From Photorhabdus luminescens subsp. luminescens (GTDB lineage: Bacteria > Pseudomonadota > Gammaproteobacteria > Enterobacterales > Enterobacteriaceae): 64,000 bases of DNA. Position numbers and translations under genes: made by a program. The notes beneath the pieces are model-generated. The model was not told the DNA's origin. It saw only the letters and a list, made by a program, of their open reading frames with translations, and did no database searches. Positions 38,639 to 48,217 of the stretch are shown piece after piece. Location of the stretch: contig NZ_JXSK01000002.1 of assembly GCF_001083805.1 (NCBI RefSeq), positions 124,001-188,000 of the forward strand, in the 5' to 3' direction. The stretch's first letter is position 1, and each line of letters opens with the position of its first letter.

Positions 38639-38817
38639 CAGTACCTCCTTATATTTCTAGGGGACGGTTCAGCTATTTGCCGGATAAGCCCCTCTTCTAA
38701 CACGAATCTTTAAATACCGATTACGGCTCTCAGCACGAATCAGTGATGTATTTGTTCAAGTTCGTTCTGGCTCAGCCCAGTGTTTTTCATTATTGTTTCA
38801 TGATCGATACCATTGTT
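38634..38817. repeat. Direct repeat, copy 2 of the 311-bp-period duplication
   Basis: Partner of 38323-38506. Upstream of each small ORF the repeat holds a frameshifted piece homologous to the coding sequence just before the internal start of the full-length gene. Confidence 0.85.
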
Positions 38818-38925
38818 CATCATTCTACAAGCGACTTCCAGAATTGCCTGTTTTTTACCCTTCAGCAATCCTTCTTGAAGCCCTTCTTGATGCCCTTCAT
38901 GTTTCAATTTCTGCGCTATTGTCAT
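38740..38925 (-). CDS. Internal in-frame ORF of the Rpn gene: C-terminal short product (61 aa)
   Basis: The ATG at 38925 lies in frame inside the Rpn gene and is preceded by GAGGAGGTACTG, a stronger ribosome site than that of the full gene. The product (MTIAQKLKHEGHQEG ... SQNELEQIHH) corresponds to the short antitoxin made from inside some E. coli rpn genes. The two small genes downstream start at the equivalent codon, which supports this as a real start. Confidence 0.6.
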   Translation of the reverse strand: MTIAQKLKHEGHQEGLQEGLLKGKKQAILEVACRMMNNGIDHETIMKNTGLSQNELEQIHH

Positions 38926-39654
38926 CAGTACCTCCTCATACTTCGGGAACTGTTCTGCCAGTTGCCGGATAAAACCTTCTGGATCGGCGGTATCTCCCAC
39001 CAGTAATATGTAGTTTAGCATGCTTTTTAGCAGCTCATATGTATAATAATCATACGCAAACAACATGGTCAGCTCTTGCTGTAACTCCGTCATATCACGT
39101 TGCCGGATATGTTTTTGTACTATTTCCAGTAGTGCAACCCGTTTGTGCGTCAGGATTTCATCATCCGGGATTACCGTCACATCCACCAGCGGAAACGCGC
39201 TGGAATAGATCTCTTCCGCCAGAGCCGAAGCATCGAAGCAGTCGAACCAGTTGGTACTCCACGGATACGGCCGTATTTTTCCGTGATAAAACAACACTGG
39301 AATAACCAGCGGCAATTTTTCATGTCCCTGCTCCAGATGCCACTGCATTGCTGAAATACTGTAACGCATCAGCCGGAATGCCATCATCTTATCCGGGGAA
39401 CTCTGGTGTTCAATCACGCAATACACATAACTCTCACCCTGCGTAGTTTTTAGTGAATACAGAATGTCGGAATAATGTACCCGCAGATTGTCCTCAATAA
39501 ATGACCCCGACTCCAGTCGCAGTGTATCAAGATCACAAACTGCCCGTAATGTCGCAGGTAAGTGTATCTCTAGAAAATCTCTGGCGGTATCAATATGACT
39601 TAAAAACTTTTTAAAAATAGCATCATGTGGCGTCGGTGTATTTTTTCTTTTCAT
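38740..39654 (-). CDS. Rpn-family recombination-promoting nuclease/putative transposase
   Basis: A 304-aa protein of the Rpn (YhgA-like, PD-(D/E)XK) family. The N-terminal HDAIFKKFLSH, then DILYSLKTTQGESYVYCVIEHQSS (catalytic D ... E-x-Q), RLMRYSISAMQWH, and LPLVIPVLFYHGKIRPYPW are all typical. Length and domain order match the family. The C-terminal Q/E-G repeat helix and SQNELEQIHH form a separable tail. The full-length ATG has only a weak ribosome site, whereas a strong one (GAGGAGGTACTG) lies inside the gene before residue 244. Members act as DNA endonucleases with toxic or anti-phage roles. It is followed by two tandem copies of its own C-terminal unit. Confidence 0.9.
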   Translation of the reverse strand: MKRKNTPTPHDAIFKKFLSHIDTARDFLEIHLPATLRAVCDLDTLRLESGSFIEDNLRVHYSDILYSLKTTQGESYVYCVIEHQSSPDKMMAFRLMRYSISAMQWHLEQGHEKLPLVIPVLFYHGKIRPYPWSTNWFDCFDASALAEEIYSSAFPLVDVTVIPDDEILTHKRVALLEIVQKHIRQRDMTELQQELTMLFAYDYYTYELLKSMLNYILLVGDTADPEGFIRQLAEQFPKYEEVLMTIAQKLKHEGHQEGLQEGLLKGKKQAILEVACRMMNNGIDHETIMKNTGLSQNELEQIHH

Positions 39655-39765
39655 AAGAGGATAGTAGCATATTTTCTTTTATATTGAAGGAATATTAAAT
39701 AAATAACAATAAACTCCGTCTCATCTCTCTTTTATACCATTGTACAATGTTTTTTATTTAACTAG

Positions 39766-39826
39766 TTAAAAATAGACTCCTTTCGGAGAAATACCGTTTG
39801 CAGCTTGAATGCCGAAACGGTATTTC
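39766..39826 (-). terminator. Tandem hairpins after the catB-like gene
   Basis: A perfect 12-bp inverted repeat gaaataccgttt...aaacggtatttc (39788-39826) is followed, reading on the minus strand, by a second small hairpin CTCC-gaaa-GGAG and then TATTTTTAAC. It lies 75 bp after the catB-like stop. Confidence 0.6.
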
Positions 39827-39900
39827 AGATAATAATTAATGTATTTCAGTTAAATAATTCAATAATAGAACATTTTAAAAATAACAATTAACTATTTCCA

Positions 39901-40524
39901 TTAATATGATCTTACAGCAGATTTTAATGCCTTAATATCCGAAGCACAGAGATAGGGTTTTAAAGCATTAAATTTCTCTTCTGACCAATCATATATTTTT
40001 AACGCAAGTAGCTCATTGATAATGTGCGGCTCAAAGCGATATTTAACTAATCTCGCAGGTGTTCCAACGACAATACTATATGGCTCAACATCTTTAGTTA
40101 CGACGCTATTAGCAGCAACGATAGCGCCTTCACCAATGGTGACGCCAGGCATAATCATTGAACGCATACCAAGCCACACACCATCATGAATATGCGTGTC
40201 ACCTTTGCCTACATATGCATCTTCAATATATTCCATGAATGGATATAAACAGAACCAATCCGCTCTGTGTGTATTGTTTCCACCCATAAGAATGATAGTT
40301 TCAGCACCTATGCAAACATAATCGCCAATATACAATTTATCAATCGGCCATTTAGATTCCCATTGAAGACTGATTTTATCACCGTACAAATAACGAACGA
40401 CAGATTCTTCAAAACCGCAGCTCCAGCAATCGCTATAATAGCTATGAGTTCCTTTGATGACAATATTCGGATTAGTTACAGCTTCATGCAAAAATTGAAT
40501 TTTTGACCAATGTTTTTCTTTCAT
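39901..40524 (-). CDS. CatB-type xenobiotic acetyltransferase (left-handed beta-helix)
   Basis: A 207-aa hexapeptide-repeat acetyltransferase of the XAT/CatB family, which uses acetyl-CoA to acetylate chloramphenicol or other hydroxyl compounds. Hexapeptide turns run from about residue 70 to 165 (IGDYVCIGAETIILMGG, IHDGVWLGMRSMIMPGVTIGEGAIVAANSVVTKDV). The active-site region GGNNTHRADWF with its histidine is near 83, and PYSIVVGTPARLVKYRF is typical of the C-terminal turn. The length is normal for the family. The true substrate is unknown; many chromosomal homologues do not confer resistance. The start codon lies inside a possible hairpin with alternative pairing upstream. Confidence 0.9.
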   Translation of the reverse strand: MKEKHWSKIQFLHEAVTNPNIVIKGTHSYYSDCWSCGFEESVVRYLYGDKISLQWESKWPIDKLYIGDYVCIGAETIILMGGNNTHRADWFCLYPFMEYIEDAYVGKGDTHIHDGVWLGMRSMIMPGVTIGEGAIVAANSVVTKDVEPYSIVVGTPARLVKYRFEPHIINELLALKIYDWSEEKFNALKPYLCASDIKALKSAVRSY

Positions 40525-40574
40525 GGTAAATAGTCTCTATTAATTATTCATTTACCATAGAATGCTTTCTATGG
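40523..40574 (-). promoter_or_regulatory. Possible translational attenuator in the catB-like leader
   Basis: Two mutually exclusive hairpins can be drawn in the mRNA leader. Hairpin 1 pairs CCATAGAA with TTCTATGG (40555-40574, 4-nt loop). Hairpin 2 pairs ATGGTAAAT (40550-40558) with ATTTACCAT (40523-40531), whose end includes the start codon's A and U. They share the ATGG segment. A four-codon ORF (ATG GTA AAT GAA TAA, 40558-40544) starts at the shared segment. This resembles leader-peptide control of cat genes but is read by eye only. Confidence 0.4.
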
Positions 40575-40775
40575 TGATGTATCCACATTCAAAATACATC
40601 ACATTTAGCTGATTCGGGGTTGATTTAATAACGGGATTCTTTTCATATTAGACAATGAGTTAGTTATTAACTTATATCGGTTATTATTCGTAAATTCTTT
40701 TGCTCTTATTTACATCATATCAAAAGATATATTTTCAATGCGAACTACTCAGCATTTTTTAGGAAGAAACAAAAC

Positions 40776-40849
40776 TGGAGCGAGCGAAGGGAATCGAACC
40801 CTCGTATAGAGCTTGGGAAGCTCTCGTTCTGCCATTGAACTACGCTCGC
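40776..40849 (-). tRNA. glyU: tRNA-Gly (anticodon CCC)
   Basis: The minus-strand sequence begins GCGAGCGTAGTTCAATGG and ends with CCA. The acceptor stem GCGAGCG pairs with CGCTCGC, with T as discriminator. The anticodon stem is AGAGC/GCTCT with loop TTCCCAA, giving anticodon CCC. The T arm GAGGG-TTCGATT-CCCTT is standard. It closely matches the E. coli glyU tRNA. Confidence 0.96.
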
Positions 40850-40937
40850 TTAGGGATAACATAAATTATTATAGCGACTTCGTTGGCATCAGCAAGCCAT
40901 TATCTGTTTAAGTTGTCTATATTTCAGGCAGTTGAAA

Positions 40938-40975
40938 ATAAAAACTCCCCCCGGCAGCTATGCCACAGGGGAGTT
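40938..40975 (-). terminator. Rho-independent terminator of lysS
   Basis: On the minus strand AACTCCCC ... GGGGAGTT forms a stem followed by TTTATTTTC, 24 bp after the lysS stop. Confidence 0.85.
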
Positions 40976-40998
40976 GGAATTTGAATTAGTTCAAGCTG

Positions 40999-42513
40999 TT
41001 ATTTCTGCGGGCGCATTGCCGGGAACAGAATGACATCACGGATAGTATGGCTATCTGTCAACAACATAATCATACGGTCAATACCAATACCCAAACCGGC
41101 GGTTGGCGGCATACCGTGTTCCAAAGCCGTGACATAATCTTCATCGTAGAACATGGCTTCGTCATCACCTTCGTCTTTCTGGCGAACTTGCTCAGCAAAA
41201 CGTTCAGCCTGATCTTCGGCATCATTCAATTCCGAGAAGCCGTTACCAATCTCACGTCCACCAATAAAGAATTCAAAACGGTCAGTGATAAACGGATTTT
41301 CATCATTACGACGCGCCAGCGGAGAAACTTCTGCCGGATATTCAGTGATAAATGTGGGTTGAATCAAGTTGCTTTCAGCCGTTTCTTCAAAGATTTCACA
41401 CTGAACACGACCAAGGCCCCAACCTTTTTCCACTTCAATACCAAGAGACTCAGCGATAGCCACCGCTTTATCCATATCATCCAAATCAGCCATGTTGGTT
41501 GCAGGACGATATTTGCAAATGGCCTCTTTCATAGTCATTTGAGCAAATGGTTTACCGAAATCAAATTCCTGCTCGCCATATTTAACCAGGGTATTCCCCA
41601 AAATATTCTGCGTCAGCGTGCGGAATAGCTCTTCTATCAGGACGATCAAATCTTTGTAATCCGCGTAAGCCATGTAGAGTTCCATCATGGTGAACTCAGG
41701 GTTATGACGCGGAGATACGCCTTCGTTACGGAAGTTGCGATTAATTTCAAATACACGTTCAAAACCACCAACAACCAGACGTTTCAGGTAAAGTTCCGGC
41801 GCAATACGCAGATACATATCAATATCCAGCGCATTATGGTGAGTAGTAAATGGACGAGCTGCCGCACCACCAGGGATTACCTGCATCATTGGCGTTTCTA
41901 CTTCCATAAAGCCTTTACTGACCATAAAGCTACGTAGGGCCGATAAGACTTGAGAACGAATTTGGAAAGTTTTGCGCGATTCGTCATTGGCGATCAGATC
42001 CAAATAACGCTGACGGTAACGGGTTTCCTGATCAGCCAAGCCGTGGAATTTATCCGGCAATGGACGCAGCGCTTTTGTTAGCAGACGCAGTTCAGTACAG
42101 TGAATGGAAAGTTCACCGGTTTTGGTTTTAAACAGTTTGCCGCTAGCTCCCAGAATATCTCCCAGATCCCATTTTTTAAACTGTTCGTTATAAATGCCTT
42201 CCGGCAGATCGTCACGAGCAACATATAACTGAATACGACCGCCCATATCCTGTAGCGTTACGAAAGAAGCCTTACCCATGATACGACGCGTCATCATACG
42301 ACCACCCACCGTCACTTCAATATTCAGCGCTTCCAACTCTTCCTGAGTTTTGTCGTCGTATTTCGCGTGTAAATCTTCTGAGATGTTTTCACGACGGAAA
42401 TCATTCGGGAATGCAATACCCTGCTCCCGTAAAGCTACGAGTTTTTCGCGCCGAGTTTGCAATTCATTATTTAAATCAGGAGCCTGTTCCGCCCCCTGTT
42501 GTTGTTGTGACAT
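40999..42513 (-). CDS. lysS: Lysyl-tRNA synthetase LysS
   Basis: A 504-aa class II lysyl-tRNA synthetase. It has an N-terminal OB-fold anticodon-binding domain (about 60-150, [21 protein letters not shown]), motif 2 region [20 protein letters not shown] near 265, and motif 3 [14 protein letters not shown] near 480. The length is that of E. coli LysS. It follows prfB by 9 bp, the conserved enterobacterial prfB-lysS pair, and ends in a clear terminator. Confidence 0.98.
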   Translation of the reverse strand: MSQQQQGAEQAPDLNNELQTRREKLVALREQGIAFPNDFRRENISEDLHAKYDDKTQEELEALNIEVTVGGRMMTRRIMGKASFVTLQDMGGRIQLYVARDDLPEGIYNEQFKKWDLGDILGASGKLFKTKTGELSIHCTELRLLTKALRPLPDKFHGLADQETRYRQRYLDLIANDESRKTFQIRSQVLSALRSFMVSKGFMEVETPMMQVIPGGAAARPFTTHHNALDIDMYLRIAPELYLKRLVVGGFERVFEINRNFRNEGVSPRHNPEFTMMELYMAYADYKDLIVLIEELFRTLTQNILGNTLVKYGEQEFDFGKPFAQMTMKEAICKYRPATNMADLDDMDKAVAIAESLGIEVEKGWGLGRVQCEIFEETAESNLIQPTFITEYPAEVSPLARRNDENPFITDRFEFFIGGREIGNGFSELNDAEDQAERFAEQVRQKDEGDDEAMFYDEDYVTALEHGMPPTAGLGIGIDRMIMLLTDSHTIRDVILFPAMRPQK

Positions 42514-42522
42514 TTTAGTTCC

Positions 42523-43621
42523 TCATAAGCCAGCTTTAAGGCTTGCTTCAATGAATTTATCTAGATCGCCATCCAGCACCGCTTGTGTATTACGCGTTTC
42601 AACGCCAGTGCGCAAGTCTTTGATGCGTGAGTCATCCAGAACATAAGAGCGAATTTGACTACCCCAACCAATATCGGATTTATTCTCTTCCATTTCCTGT
42701 TTGTTAGCGTTCTTTTTCTGCATCTCCAGTTCATACAGCTTCGCTTTTAGCTGTTTCATCGCCTGGTCTTTGTTTTTATGCTGAGAACGATCATTCTGAC
42801 ACTGAGTCACAATGTTGGTTGGAATATGGGTAATACGCACCGCAGATTCTGTTTTGTTAACATGCTGACCACCCGCGCCAGACGCACGATAAACATCAAT
42901 ACGTAAGTCTGCCGGATTAATTTCAATATCAATATCATCATCCACTTCGGGATAGATAAAAGCAGAACTGAATGAAGTATGGCGACGGCCGCCAGAATCA
43001 AATGGGCTTTTACGTACCAAACGGTGAACACCGGTTTCAGTACGCAACCAACCATAAGCATAATCACCCATGATCTTAATGGTCGCTGATTTCAGGCCAG
43101 CAACTTCACCATCTGATTCTTCAATGATTTCAGTCTTAAAGCCTTTGGATTCAGCCCAACGCAGATACATACGCATCAGCATACTTGCCCAATCTTGAGC
43201 CTCAGTACCACCAGAACCTGCCTGCAAATCAAGATAACAGTCAGCACTGTCGTACTCGCCAGAAAACATGCGGCGAAATTCTAATTGACCCAATTTTTCT
43301 TCAAGCTGTTCCAGCTCTACCACAGCTTCATTAAAGGTCTCTTCATCATCAGCTTCTACTGCCAGTTCCAGTAAACCTTGTACATCTTCCAGTCCCTGCT
43401 CAAGCTGATCAATCGTTTCGACAATCTCTTCTAATGAGGAACGTTCTTTACCCAAAGCCTGTGCCCGCTCCGGTTCATTCCAAACATCAGGCTGTTCCAA
43501 TTCAGCATTAACTTCTTCTAAACGCTCTTTTTTGACATCGTAGTCAAAGATACCCCCTCAGAACCGTTGTCCGCTCAGACAGGTCCTGAATGTGGTTTTT
43601 TACCGGATTAATTTCAAACAT
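42523..43621 (-). CDS. prfB: Peptide chain release factor 2 with programmed +1 frameshift
   Basis: RF2 terminates translation at UGA and UAA. The gene is in two frames: ATG at 43621 opens 25 codons that end at an in-frame UGA (43544-43546). The slippery site reads CTGAGGGGGTATCTTTGAC, with the internal SD-like AGGGGG and CTT-TGA-C, exactly as in E. coli. A +1 shift continues into the main frame (42523 onward). The SPF anticodon-like tripeptide in [11 protein letters not shown] and the GGQ motif in [14 protein letters not shown] are present. The total is about 365 aa. It is upstream of lysS. Confidence 0.98.
43544..43572 (-). promoter_or_regulatory. prfB autoregulatory frameshift site
   Basis: The SD-like AGGGGG lies 3 nt before the CUU slip codon and the UGA stop followed by C, a poor termination context. 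RF2 scarcity favours the +1 shift, so RF2 regulates its own synthesis. Confidence 0.95.
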
Positions 43622-43777
43622 ATTTTCGTGTCTTACGTTGTGTAGTCGTAGATAAATGGATAATTTTCGAACCGCGTATTGTAGCGGATTCGCCACAGGG
43701 TTTATAGCACTTCAATAGATTTGTCACGCATTCATAAAGAGTACGTGACAGTGACTGACTATCTGCTCATCAAACTG

Positions 43778-45511
43778 TCAATAAGGCCAGAGATGCTGGA
43801 TCAAAAGCTGTACATTACGGTTGCCGCGAAATTCATTAACATCCAGTTTATAGGCAAGTTCCACTTCGCGGACACTGTTGTCCGGCCAGCGAGTAGGATC
43901 GATATTGAACGCGATACCGTCCAGCATCGGACCACCGTTTAATGGCTCCACTATCACCTTTAAATGGCGTTCTCCAACAATGCGCTGTTGCAGTAGTTTG
44001 AATCTACCGTCAAAAACCGGTTCCGGGAATGCCTGCCCCCAAGGACCGCCATCACGCAACATTTCTGCAATATCCAATGACAGTTCATTGATCGTTAATT
44101 CACCATCACTCCAGATAACACCTTCAAGTTGAGAAATATCTAACCAATCCGCCATTAATGCAGAAAAGTGATGCTGGAATCGTTCAAATTTATCCTGTTC
44201 AAGTGATAAACCGGCCGCCATTGCATGACCGCCAAACTTAAGTATCAACCCCGGATGCAAGGTATCAAGCCGCTCAAGGGCATCACGCATATGCAACCCC
44301 TGCACTGAACGACCTGAACCTTTCAAAATACCGTCCCCCGCCGGAGCAAAAGCGATAACCGGCCGATGAAAACGTTCCTTAATCCGGGAAGCCAGAATTC
44401 CGACTACCCCTTGATGCCATTCTGGATGGTAAAGCGCTAGCCCATAAGGCAACTCAGTGCTGGTACGTTCAAGTTTGTCACAGATTTGCAGTGCTTCTTG
44501 TTGCATTCCCTGCTCTATTTCACGCCGGGTATGGTTAAGACTGTCGAGTTCGCAAGCTATCTGACGCGCCTTTGTCATGTCGTCAGTAAGCAATAAAGTG
44601 ACGCCAATGGACATATCATCGAGGCGACCGGCGGCATTCAGTCTTGGCCCCAGAAAAAAGCCCAAATCACTGGCTGTCAGCTTATAAGCATCACGCTTGG
44701 AAACTTCCAGTAATGCACGTATCCCCGCGCAACAACGCCCTGCACGAATACGATTCAAGCCCTGATAAACTAAAATCCGGTTATTAGTATCCAAAGGCAC
44801 AACATCGGCAACGGTGCCTAACGCAACCAAATCCAACATTTCCGCCAGATTCGGCAACGCGATTCCTTGCTTTTCAAACCACTGCTCTTTTCTCAGCGCC
44901 GCCCTTAAAGCAGACATCAGATAAAATGTGACGCCAACCCCAGCCAATGATTTAGACGGAAACGAGCAATCAGACAAATTGGGATTAATAATGGCATCAG
45001 CGGCTGGCAAAACGTCACCCGGCAAGTGATGATCCGTGACAATGACTTTTATATGGTGCTGATGGGCAACCGCAACCCCTTCATGGGAAGAGATGCCATT
45101 ATCCACGGTAATAATCAAGTCAGCGCCTTTTTTGACGACCTCTTGCACCACCTGTGAACTTAAACCATAACCATCTTCAAAACGATTTGGCACCAGATAA
45201 TCCAGATGGCGATATCCCATCGAGCGTAATGAGCGGATCGCCAATGCCGTACTGGTCGCGCCATCAGCATCAAAATCACCGACAATAACAATACGCCAGT
45301 GTTCATGAAGTGCTGTCAACAAGAGCGCCACCGCCTGTTCCACACCACTCAGATGCTGATAACTCAATAACCCTTGAACGCCACGTTCCAATTCATTCTC
45401 TTGCTGAATACCACGAATGGCATATAAACGACGCAGTAATGGATGAATCTGTTGTGGAAGATGGCTGTCATCCACCGCCGGACGGCGGCGAAGTTGTGTT
45501 TCAATATTCAC
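43778..45511 (-). CDS. recJ: Single-strand-specific 5'-3' exonuclease RecJ
   Basis: A 577-aa DHH-family exonuclease of normal length. Metal-binding motifs are in order: VGDFDADGATSTALAIRS near residue 78, ITVDNGISSHEG near 133, VTDHHLPG near 157, and GGHAMAAGLSLE in the DHHA1 domain near 415. It acts in recombination, base-excision and mismatch repair. It starts with GTG 5 bp after the dsbC stop, in the xerD-dsbC-recJ order of enterobacteria. Confidence 0.97.
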   Translation of the reverse strand: MNIETQLRRRPAVDDSHLPQQIHPLLRRLYAIRGIQQENELERGVQGLLSYQHLSGVEQAVALLLTALHEHWRIVIVGDFDADGATSTALAIRSLRSMGYRHLDYLVPNRFEDGYGLSSQVVQEVVKKGADLIITVDNGISSHEGVAVAHQHHIKVIVTDHHLPGDVLPAADAIINPNLSDCSFPSKSLAGVGVTFYLMSALRAALRKEQWFEKQGIALPNLAEMLDLVALGTVADVVPLDTNNRILVYQGLNRIRAGRCCAGIRALLEVSKRDAYKLTASDLGFFLGPRLNAAGRLDDMSIGVTLLLTDDMTKARQIACELDSLNHTRREIEQGMQQEALQICDKLERTSTELPYGLALYHPEWHQGVVGILASRIKERFHRPVIAFAPAGDGILKGSGRSVQGLHMRDALERLDTLHPGLILKFGGHAMAAGLSLEQDKFERFQHHFSALMADWLDISQLEGVIWSDGELTINELSLDIAEMLRDGGPWGQAFPEPVFDGRFKLLQQRIVGERHLKVIVEPLNGGPMLDGIAFNIDPTRWPDNSVREVELAYKLDVNEFRGNRNVQLLIQHLWPY

Positions 45512-45516
45512 TAAAC

Positions 45517-46218
45517 TTATTTACCACGTTGCGCCAGTGCTGCTGCCAAAGCCTCTGGCGGCATATATCCACCTAACAGGCTGCCATCATTAAGGACAAT
45601 CGCCGGCGTTCCCTGCACGCCAAACTGTAGACCCAGTTTGTAATGGTTAGCAATATCCACTTTACAGCCCTTAATTGGCGAAACATCATCATTTCTAAAT
45701 GCAGCATCCAGTGATTTCTGCGGTGTCGCGCTGCACCAGATAGATTGCATATCTTTAGCAGATTGGTGCTGCATACCTTGGCGAGGGAATGCCAGATAGC
45801 GCACAGTAATACCCAGTTTATTGTACTCTTTCATGCTTTCATGCAATTTATGGCAGTAACCACAGGTAATATCCGTGAAAACGGTAACCACATGCTTCTC
45901 TTCCGGCGCTTTGTAGATGATCATTTGATCTTTCATTGCTTCCAGTTTTTTCATCAACAATTGATTACTGACATTCACAGGAGAGCTACCACTGACATCA
46001 TAGATTGGCCCTTGCAATAAATATTTACCGTCATCAGATAGATAAATGATCCCTTGCTCGGTCACTACCATATTTAAACCAACAATCGGCGATGGCTGGA
46101 TGTTTTCTGCTTTTATCCCTAGTTTCTGCATTGTTCTATGGACAGCATCATCCTCAGCAAGCGCATTTCCGCTAAACCAGGCCAGCAAAAGAGGGAAACA
46201 TAACACGCTTTTTTTCAT
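45517..46218 (-). CDS. dsbC: Periplasmic disulfide isomerase DsbC
   Basis: A thiol:disulfide isomerase of 233 aa. I chose ATG 46218 (MKKSVLCF), with AAGGAACCG upstream and a clear signal peptide ending near GNALAED; the longer frame is not needed. It has an N-terminal dimerisation domain, then a thioredoxin fold with the active site CGYC in FTDITCGYCHKLH near residue 115 and the cis-proline region GTPAIVLNDG near 200. It is kept reduced by DsbD. It lies between xerD and recJ. Confidence 0.97.
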   Translation of the reverse strand: MKKSVLCFPLLLAWFSGNALAEDDAVHRTMQKLGIKAENIQPSPIVGLNMVVTEQGIIYLSDDGKYLLQGPIYDVSGSSPVNVSNQLLMKKLEAMKDQMIIYKAPEEKHVVTVFTDITCGYCHKLHESMKEYNKLGITVRYLAFPRQGMQHQSAKDMQSIWCSATPQKSLDAAFRNDDVSPIKGCKVDIANHYKLGLQFGVQGTPAIVLNDGSLLGGYMPPEALAAALAQRGK

Positions 46219-46241
46219 TTTCGGTTCCTTTAAATCCATGC

Positions 46242-47153
46242 TCACCCACGCGGATGATGTTGTTGATGTAGCAATTTAAGCCGTTCTGTTGCTACATGAG
46301 TATATATTTGTGTTGTGGATAGGTCACTATGCCCCAATAACATCTGCACAACGCGTAAATCCGCGCCATGATTAAGCAAATGTGTGGCAAATGCATGACG
46401 CAAAACATGGGGAGATAACCGTTCAGCGTCGATTCCAGCCAGCAGCGCATAATGTTTAATACGATGCCAGAATGTCTGTCGGGTCATTTGTCGCCCCCGA
46501 TTGCTAGGAAAAAGGACATCCAACGTTGCGCCATTCAGCAACCCGGCTCTTCCATATTCCAGATAATGCTCTAACCAGTAAATCGCTTCTTCCCCTAAAG
46601 GCACTAACCGTTCTTTATTTCCTTTACCAATCACTCTCACCACGCCTTGACGCAAACTGACATCGGAAAGTGTCAATCCCACCAACTCAGATACCCGCAA
46701 ACCACAGGCATAAAGCACTTCAAGCATTGCTTTATCCCTTAGCTCCACCGGTTGATCTATACAGGGCGCATTAAGTAGATTTTCTACCTGCTTTTCACTC
46801 AAATCTTTAGGCAATCGCTTTGGTAATTTTGGTGCAGACAAAAGCGCGGTCGGATCATCTTCCCGCATTTTTTCCCGATAAAAATAGAGAAACAACTGGC
46901 GCATAGCACTGAGTAAACGCGCCGAACTACTGGCTTTATACCCTCCATCCATGCGTTCCGCCAGAAAAGAGTGTAAATCTATCGTCTGGACAGATAATAA
47001 ATTATGACCATGATGTATCAACCAGTTATCCAGTGCTTGCAAATCCAACCGGTAAGAAGCAAGCGTATTTTCCGCAAGATCATGTTCCAACCAGATAGCA
47101 TCAAGAAATTGTTCTATCAGTGGATTAGTCAACTGAGTTGGTTGTTTTGACAC
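46242..47153 (-). CDS. xerD: Site-specific tyrosine recombinase XerD
   Basis: A 303-aa recombinase that acts with XerC at dif to resolve chromosome dimers. It has an N-terminal SAM-like core-binding domain (LIEQFLDAIWLEHDLAENTLASYRLDL) and a catalytic domain with YACGLRVSELVGL (Arg), IGKGNKERLVPL (Lys), HVLRHAFATHLL (His, Arg), LLGHSDLSTTQIYTHV (His, Tyr). It starts at GTG after AAGGAAAG. Upstream of dsbC, as in E. coli, and divergent from fldB. Confidence 0.97.
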   Translation of the reverse strand: MSKQPTQLTNPLIEQFLDAIWLEHDLAENTLASYRLDLQALDNWLIHHGHNLLSVQTIDLHSFLAERMDGGYKASSSARLLSAMRQLFLYFYREKMREDDPTALLSAPKLPKRLPKDLSEKQVENLLNAPCIDQPVELRDKAMLEVLYACGLRVSELVGLTLSDVSLRQGVVRVIGKGNKERLVPLGEEAIYWLEHYLEYGRAGLLNGATLDVLFPSNRGRQMTRQTFWHRIKHYALLAGIDAERLSPHVLRHAFATHLLNHGADLRVVQMLLGHSDLSTTQIYTHVATERLKLLHQQHHPRG

Positions 47154-47257
47154 GAAACGCTTTCCTTAAATCTGCACATCTCTGCTGGCTATTATGCCTG
47201 AAAAAGCAATTCTTCTGTTACAATGCCAATCCAGATATTCAAAAACCATAATGATTA

Positions 47258-47779
47258 ATGATGAAGATTGGTCTTTTTTACGGCTCCAGTACCTGCTACA
47301 CCGAGATGGTAGCAGAGAAAATTCGCGATATCCTTGGTGAGGATTTAGTTGATCTCCACAATATCAAAGAAACAGCCCCTGAATTAATGGAACAGTACTC
47401 TGTACTAATTCTTGGCATCCCAACATGGGATTTTGGCGAATTACAGGAAGATTGGCTGGTTATTTGGGATCAAATCCCTTCCCTCGATTTACAGGGAAAA
47501 ATTGTCGCCATGTATGGCATGGGCGATCAAATTGATTATGGCGATTGGTTTCTTGACGCTCTCGGTATGCTATATCACCATTTACGCCCTTCAGGCGCGC
47601 ATTTCATTGGCTTCTGGCCGACTGAAGGTTATGAATTTACCAGCCCGAAACCATTAACGGATAATGGCTCACAATTTGTCGGGCTGGCATTAGATGACGT
47701 AAACCAGTATGAACAAACTGATGATCGTTTATCGCAATGGTGTATGCAAATCCTGCAAGAAATGGAGCCTCTGCTTTAA
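47258..47779 (+). CDS. fldB: Flavodoxin 2 FldB
   Basis: A 173-aa long-chain flavodoxin binding FMN. It has the phosphate loop [15 protein letters not shown] near residue 8, the isoalloxazine-stacking loop [13 protein letters not shown] near 55, and [18 protein letters not shown] near 90. It is very close to E. coli FldB over its length. Two adjacent ATGs (47258, 47261) make the exact start uncertain. It is divergent from xerD and convergent with ygfX, 21 bp apart. Confidence 0.96.
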   Translation: MMKIGLFYGSSTCYTEMVAEKIRDILGEDLVDLHNIKETAPELMEQYSVLILGIPTWDFGELQEDWLVIWDQIPSLDLQGKIVAMYGMGDQIDYGDWFLDALGMLYHHLRPSGAHFIGFWPTEGYEFTSPKPLTDNGSQFVGLALDDVNQYEQTDDRLSQWCMQILQEMEPLL

Positions 47780-47800
47780 ATCAGGAAAATTTCAGCTCAA

Positions 47801-48217
47801 TCAGATATTAGGATATTGCAACAACAGTTGATTAATATTCCTCCATTCATCCTGTGACATACCATCGGATGCGACCCATAAACGGATTTTTTTCTGGTTA
47901 TAAAAAGATTGAGCCGTAATTAATATGCCATAACGACACAGCCATGGTCGTCGGACAATTCGCCACTCGTGCTTCTTCCATTGCAACTTATTATCACTGA
48001 ACAGAACTAAAAGCCCTTGTGATTTACGGATATTTTTCTGGCTACGCCCCCAACTGGCAATAATCAACAGTACCAAAGGAAGCCAGAAAATCCAGAAAAT
48101 AGCGTCATCCGCAGGCCACGGAGCAAGCAGCACGATAAGCGCGATTGCACCATGAACACAGGTGGAAATTAACTGGGTATGCCAAGATACCCTGAGATCA
48201 CACCTCCACAGGACCAC
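47801..48217 (-). CDS. ygfX: YgfX (CptA) inner-membrane protein
   Basis: A 138-aa protein of the YgfX/CptA family, implicated with SdhE in a toxin-antitoxin-like pair affecting MreB and FtsZ in E. coli. Two hydrophobic segments are visible (about 15-35, [15 protein letters not shown], and 38-56, [18 protein letters not shown]), followed by a soluble part ending [11 protein letters not shown]. The start GTG at 48217 lies within the end of sdhE, a 20-bp overlap that is conserved in relatives. Confidence 0.92.
   Translation of the reverse strand: MVLWRCDLRVSWHTQLISTCVHGAIALIVLLAPWPADDAIFWIFWLPLVLLIIASWGRSQKNIRKSQGLLVLFSDNKLQWKKHEWRIVRRPWLCRYGILITAQSFYNQKKIRLWVASDGMSQDEWRNINQLLLQYPNI

Noticed and set aside
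41047-41628. 193-aa plus-strand ORF
   Set aside because: Antisense to lysS; an open frame caused by lysS codon use.
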